Assembly (NCBI GenBank): GCA_018608565.1
Contig: JABAZT010000004.1
Location: 4,404 to 37,250, forward strand
Direction of reading: 5' to 3'
Source: Candidatus Altimarinota bacterium
GTDB taxonomy: Bacteria; Patescibacteriota; Gracilibacteria; UBA4473
DNA: 32,847 nucleotides
Below are positions 31,670 to 32,847 of the stretch, in pieces (within the stretch, counting starts at the first letter, position 1; the number at the start of each line of letters is the position of its first letter). The translations under genes and the position numbers were made by a program. Under the pieces are notes generated by a model that was given only the letters and a program-made list of their open reading frames with translations, was not told where the DNA came from and did not search any database.

Positions 31670-31738
31670 TTACGACCGGACTCTCACTCGTGAAGGAGCG
31701 AAATAGAAATTCCAGAAATAAAAGAAAAGGTTTTGCAT
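31670..31738 (-). CDS. Aromatic-rich leader peptide of the DAHP synthase attenuator, 22 aa
   Basis: This short ORF runs from ATG at 31736-31738 to TAA at 31670-31672. It encodes MQNLFFYFWNFYFAPSR and then VRVRS. Residues 5-13 contain five Phe, two Tyr and one Trp, interrupted only by Asn10. Such density is the hallmark of regulatory leader peptides (pheA, pheST and trp leaders), where the ribosome stalls when the charged tRNA is scarce. The end of the ORF overlaps the antiterminator strand (31681-31687). The ATG lies 11 nt after a -10 box, so it should be translated from an almost leaderless 5' end. Confidence 0.85.
   Translation of the reverse strand: MQNLFFYFWNFYFAPSRVRVRS
31681..31687 (-). 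promoter_or_regulatory. Antiterminator segment of the attenuator
   Basis: GTGAGAG (minus strand) is the exact complement of CTCTCAC at 31634-31640, the 5' arm of the terminator. It can also pair weakly with TTCAC just upstream (31688-31693) as a protective hairpin. A ribosome stalled on the aromatic codons (31700-31726) would cover the upstream partner and leave GTGAGAG free to block the terminator. A ribosome reaching the stop codon would cover GTGAGAG and let the terminator form. Confidence 0.7.
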
Positions 31739-31749
31739 TTACAAATCCA

Positions 31750-31777
31750 ACGATAAGAAGAATCATTCCGCTGTCAA
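31750..31777 (-). promoter_or_regulatory. Promoter of the leader peptide and DAHP synthase
   Basis: On the minus strand a perfect TTGACA (31772-31777), a 16-bp spacer and TATCGT (31750-31755) lie 11 nt before the leader peptide ATG. The predicted transcript leader before the DAHP synthase ATG is about 170 nt. Confidence 0.55.
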
Positions 31778-31779
31778 AT

Positions 31780-31807
31780 TTGATAAAATAGATACCTCGC
31801 CTATATT
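31780..31807 (+). promoter_or_regulatory. Near-leaderless promoter of prfA
   Basis: TTGATA (31780-31785), a 16-bp spacer and TATATT (31802-31807) lie 9 nt before the prfA ATG. Its -35 box is only 2 bp from the -35 box of the divergent DAHP synthase promoter. Confidence 0.6.
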
Positions 31808-31816
31808 CTCTATACC

Positions 31817-32847
31817 ATGATAGAAAAAGCCATCCAAGTTATTACTGAGTTTAAAGCTATTGAAGCTGAATTGGCTAACCCTGAAACTTATCAGGATCAG
31901 GCAAAGTCTGTAAAGCTGTCTCAACAGCGAAAGGCTTTTGAGCCTAAGTTTGAGGCAGCCAAAATTTATAAACAATACTACAATCAGAAGACTGATGCTG
32001 AAGAAATACTTAAATCAGAAAAGGATTCAGAGATGCTTGAAATGGGAAAAATGGAACTTGATGAAGCCAAGGCAAATCTTCCAGTGGCTGAGGAGAATCT
32101 TAAAACAGCTCTTATTCCTAAGGATCCTAATGACGATAAACCCTGTATCGTAGAAATACGAGCTGGAGTTGGAGGAGATGAATCTTGTCTTTTTGCTGAA
32201 GAGCTTCAACGAATGGTTCTTCGATACGCAGAACAACAGGAATTTAAATGTGAACTGATGAGTGATAGTATAAATGAAGCGGGAGGTATAAAAGAATGTA
32301 TCTTTCGAGTTGACGGTTTTGGAGCCTATGGACAGCTAAAATTTGAGGCTGGAGTCCATAGAGTTCAACGAATTCCTGATACGGAATCTCAAGGTCGAGT
32401 GCATACATCTGCTGTATCTATAGTCGTAATGCCTGAGGTGGAAGATGCAGAGATAGAGATAAATCCAAATGATGTACGAGTTGATGTTTTTAGATCGAGT
32501 GGATGTGGAGGACAGTCGGTCAATACGACAGATTCTGCTGTACGTCTTACTTATGTTCCTACTGGAATGGTAGTAACGTGTCAGGATGAAAAATCACAGC
32601 ATAAGAACAAAGATAAAGCTTTTAAAGTACTGAGAGCTCGTCTGGCTGCTATTGAGGCTGAGAAGAAGCAAGCCGCACTAGGAGAGAAACGTCTGGCTTC
32701 TATCGGTTCAGGAGATCGTTCTGATAAGATCCGAACCTATAACTTTCCACAAGATCGTGTTACGGATCATCGTATCGGACAGAACTTTTCTAATATTCCA
32801 TCTATCATGGATGGAAATATTGATAAGATCGTGGAAGCGCTTGCGGT
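31817..32847 (+). CDS. prfA: Peptide chain release factor 1 (partial, runs off the window)
   Basis: RF1 reads UAA and UAG stop codons and triggers peptide release. The frame is open from ATG 31817 to the window edge (343 codons; RF1 is usually about 355-360 residues, so only the end is missing). The domain layout is normal: N-terminal helical domain (about 1-95), [19 protein letters not shown] (112-130), the codon-recognition tripeptide P-x-T as PDT (187-189) in [16 protein letters not shown], and the catalytic GGQ (231-233) in [26 protein letters not shown] replaces the common GAGGQHVN; variants at these flanks are known in other phyla. UGA, read by RF2, is also used as a stop in this window, so an RF2 gene is expected elsewhere. 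Confidence 0.95.
   Translation, partial: MIEKAIQVITEFKAIEAELANPETYQDQAKSVKLSQQRKAFEPKFEAAKIYKQYYNQKTDAEEILKSEKDSEMLEMGKMELDEAKANLPVAEENLKTALIPKDPNDDKPCIVEIRAGVGGDESCLFAEELQRMVLRYAEQQEFKCELMSDSINEAGGIKECIFRVDGFGAYGQLKFEAGVHRVQRIPDTESQGRVHTSAVSIVVMPEVEDAEIEINPNDVRVDVFRSSGCGGQSVNTTDSAVRLTYVPTGMVVTCQDEKSQHKNKDKAFKVLRARLAAIEAEKKQAALGEKRLASIGSGDRSDKIRTYNFPQDRVTDHRIGQNFSNIPSIMDGNIDKIVEALA

Overview
The window is about 40% GC or lower by eye, with compact genes, heavy use of CGA (Arg) and GGA (Gly) codons, very few Shine-Dalgarno sequences and many promoters placed directly against the start codon. UGA is a normal stop: the genes ending at 10631 and 27881 (minus strand) stop on TGA. Together with the shuffled housekeeping genes and the lineage-style surface proteins ('GIxT..P', 'GDxVYNxD...YDG..W'), this suggests a Patescibacteria/CPR bacterium, possibly close to Peregrinibacteria. 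The lineage is an inference. The standard code argues against the UGA=Gly Gracilibacteria and Absconditabacteria.

Layout. 1-3417: a small membrane protein, two unrecognised proteins (one with an EF-hand-like loop) and a degenerate CPBP-type membrane protein. 3482-7204: rpoB standing alone, with its own terminator and no rpoC, rplJ or rplL beside it. 7458-7547: tRNA-Ser(GGA). 7853-11353: a membrane protein, lipoprotein MsrA-MsrB, an FKBP lipoprotein and two unknowns. 11383-14760: mraY, an O-antigen ligase-like protein and a cation/proton antiporter. 14847-17800: a small membrane protein, a REP-like palindromic element, obg and ilvE. 17871-19238: a Tat-type protein with a papain-like Gln/Cys/His/Asp constellation. 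19424-26788: a tightly packed three-gene operon of secreted surface proteins. Going downstream they carry about 8, then 2, then 1 copies of one disulfide-bearing beta-type repeat behind a common head. An ECF sigma factor gene lies directly upstream (26871-27455). 27481-30391: yqgF/ruvX, a membrane-anchored peptide-binding protein, secG and a holin-4-like protein. 30528-31777: DAHP synthase preceded by an attenuator. 31817-end: prfA (RF1), cut by the window edge.

Best discovery: upstream of DAHP synthase, the minus strand encodes a 22-residue leader peptide with 8 aromatic residues in 9 consecutive codons (FFYFWNFYF). It is followed by a U8 terminator, and a 7-nt segment at the end of the leader ORF is perfectly complementary to the 5' arm of that terminator. 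This is the complete layout of ribosome-mediated transcription attenuation sensing Phe, Tyr and Trp. A second, global observation is that at least seven genes have a -10 box only 6-9 nt from the start codon and a -35 box 16-17 nt further up, so most transcripts here should be leaderless or nearly so. The third is the sigma-factor/surface-repeat locus.
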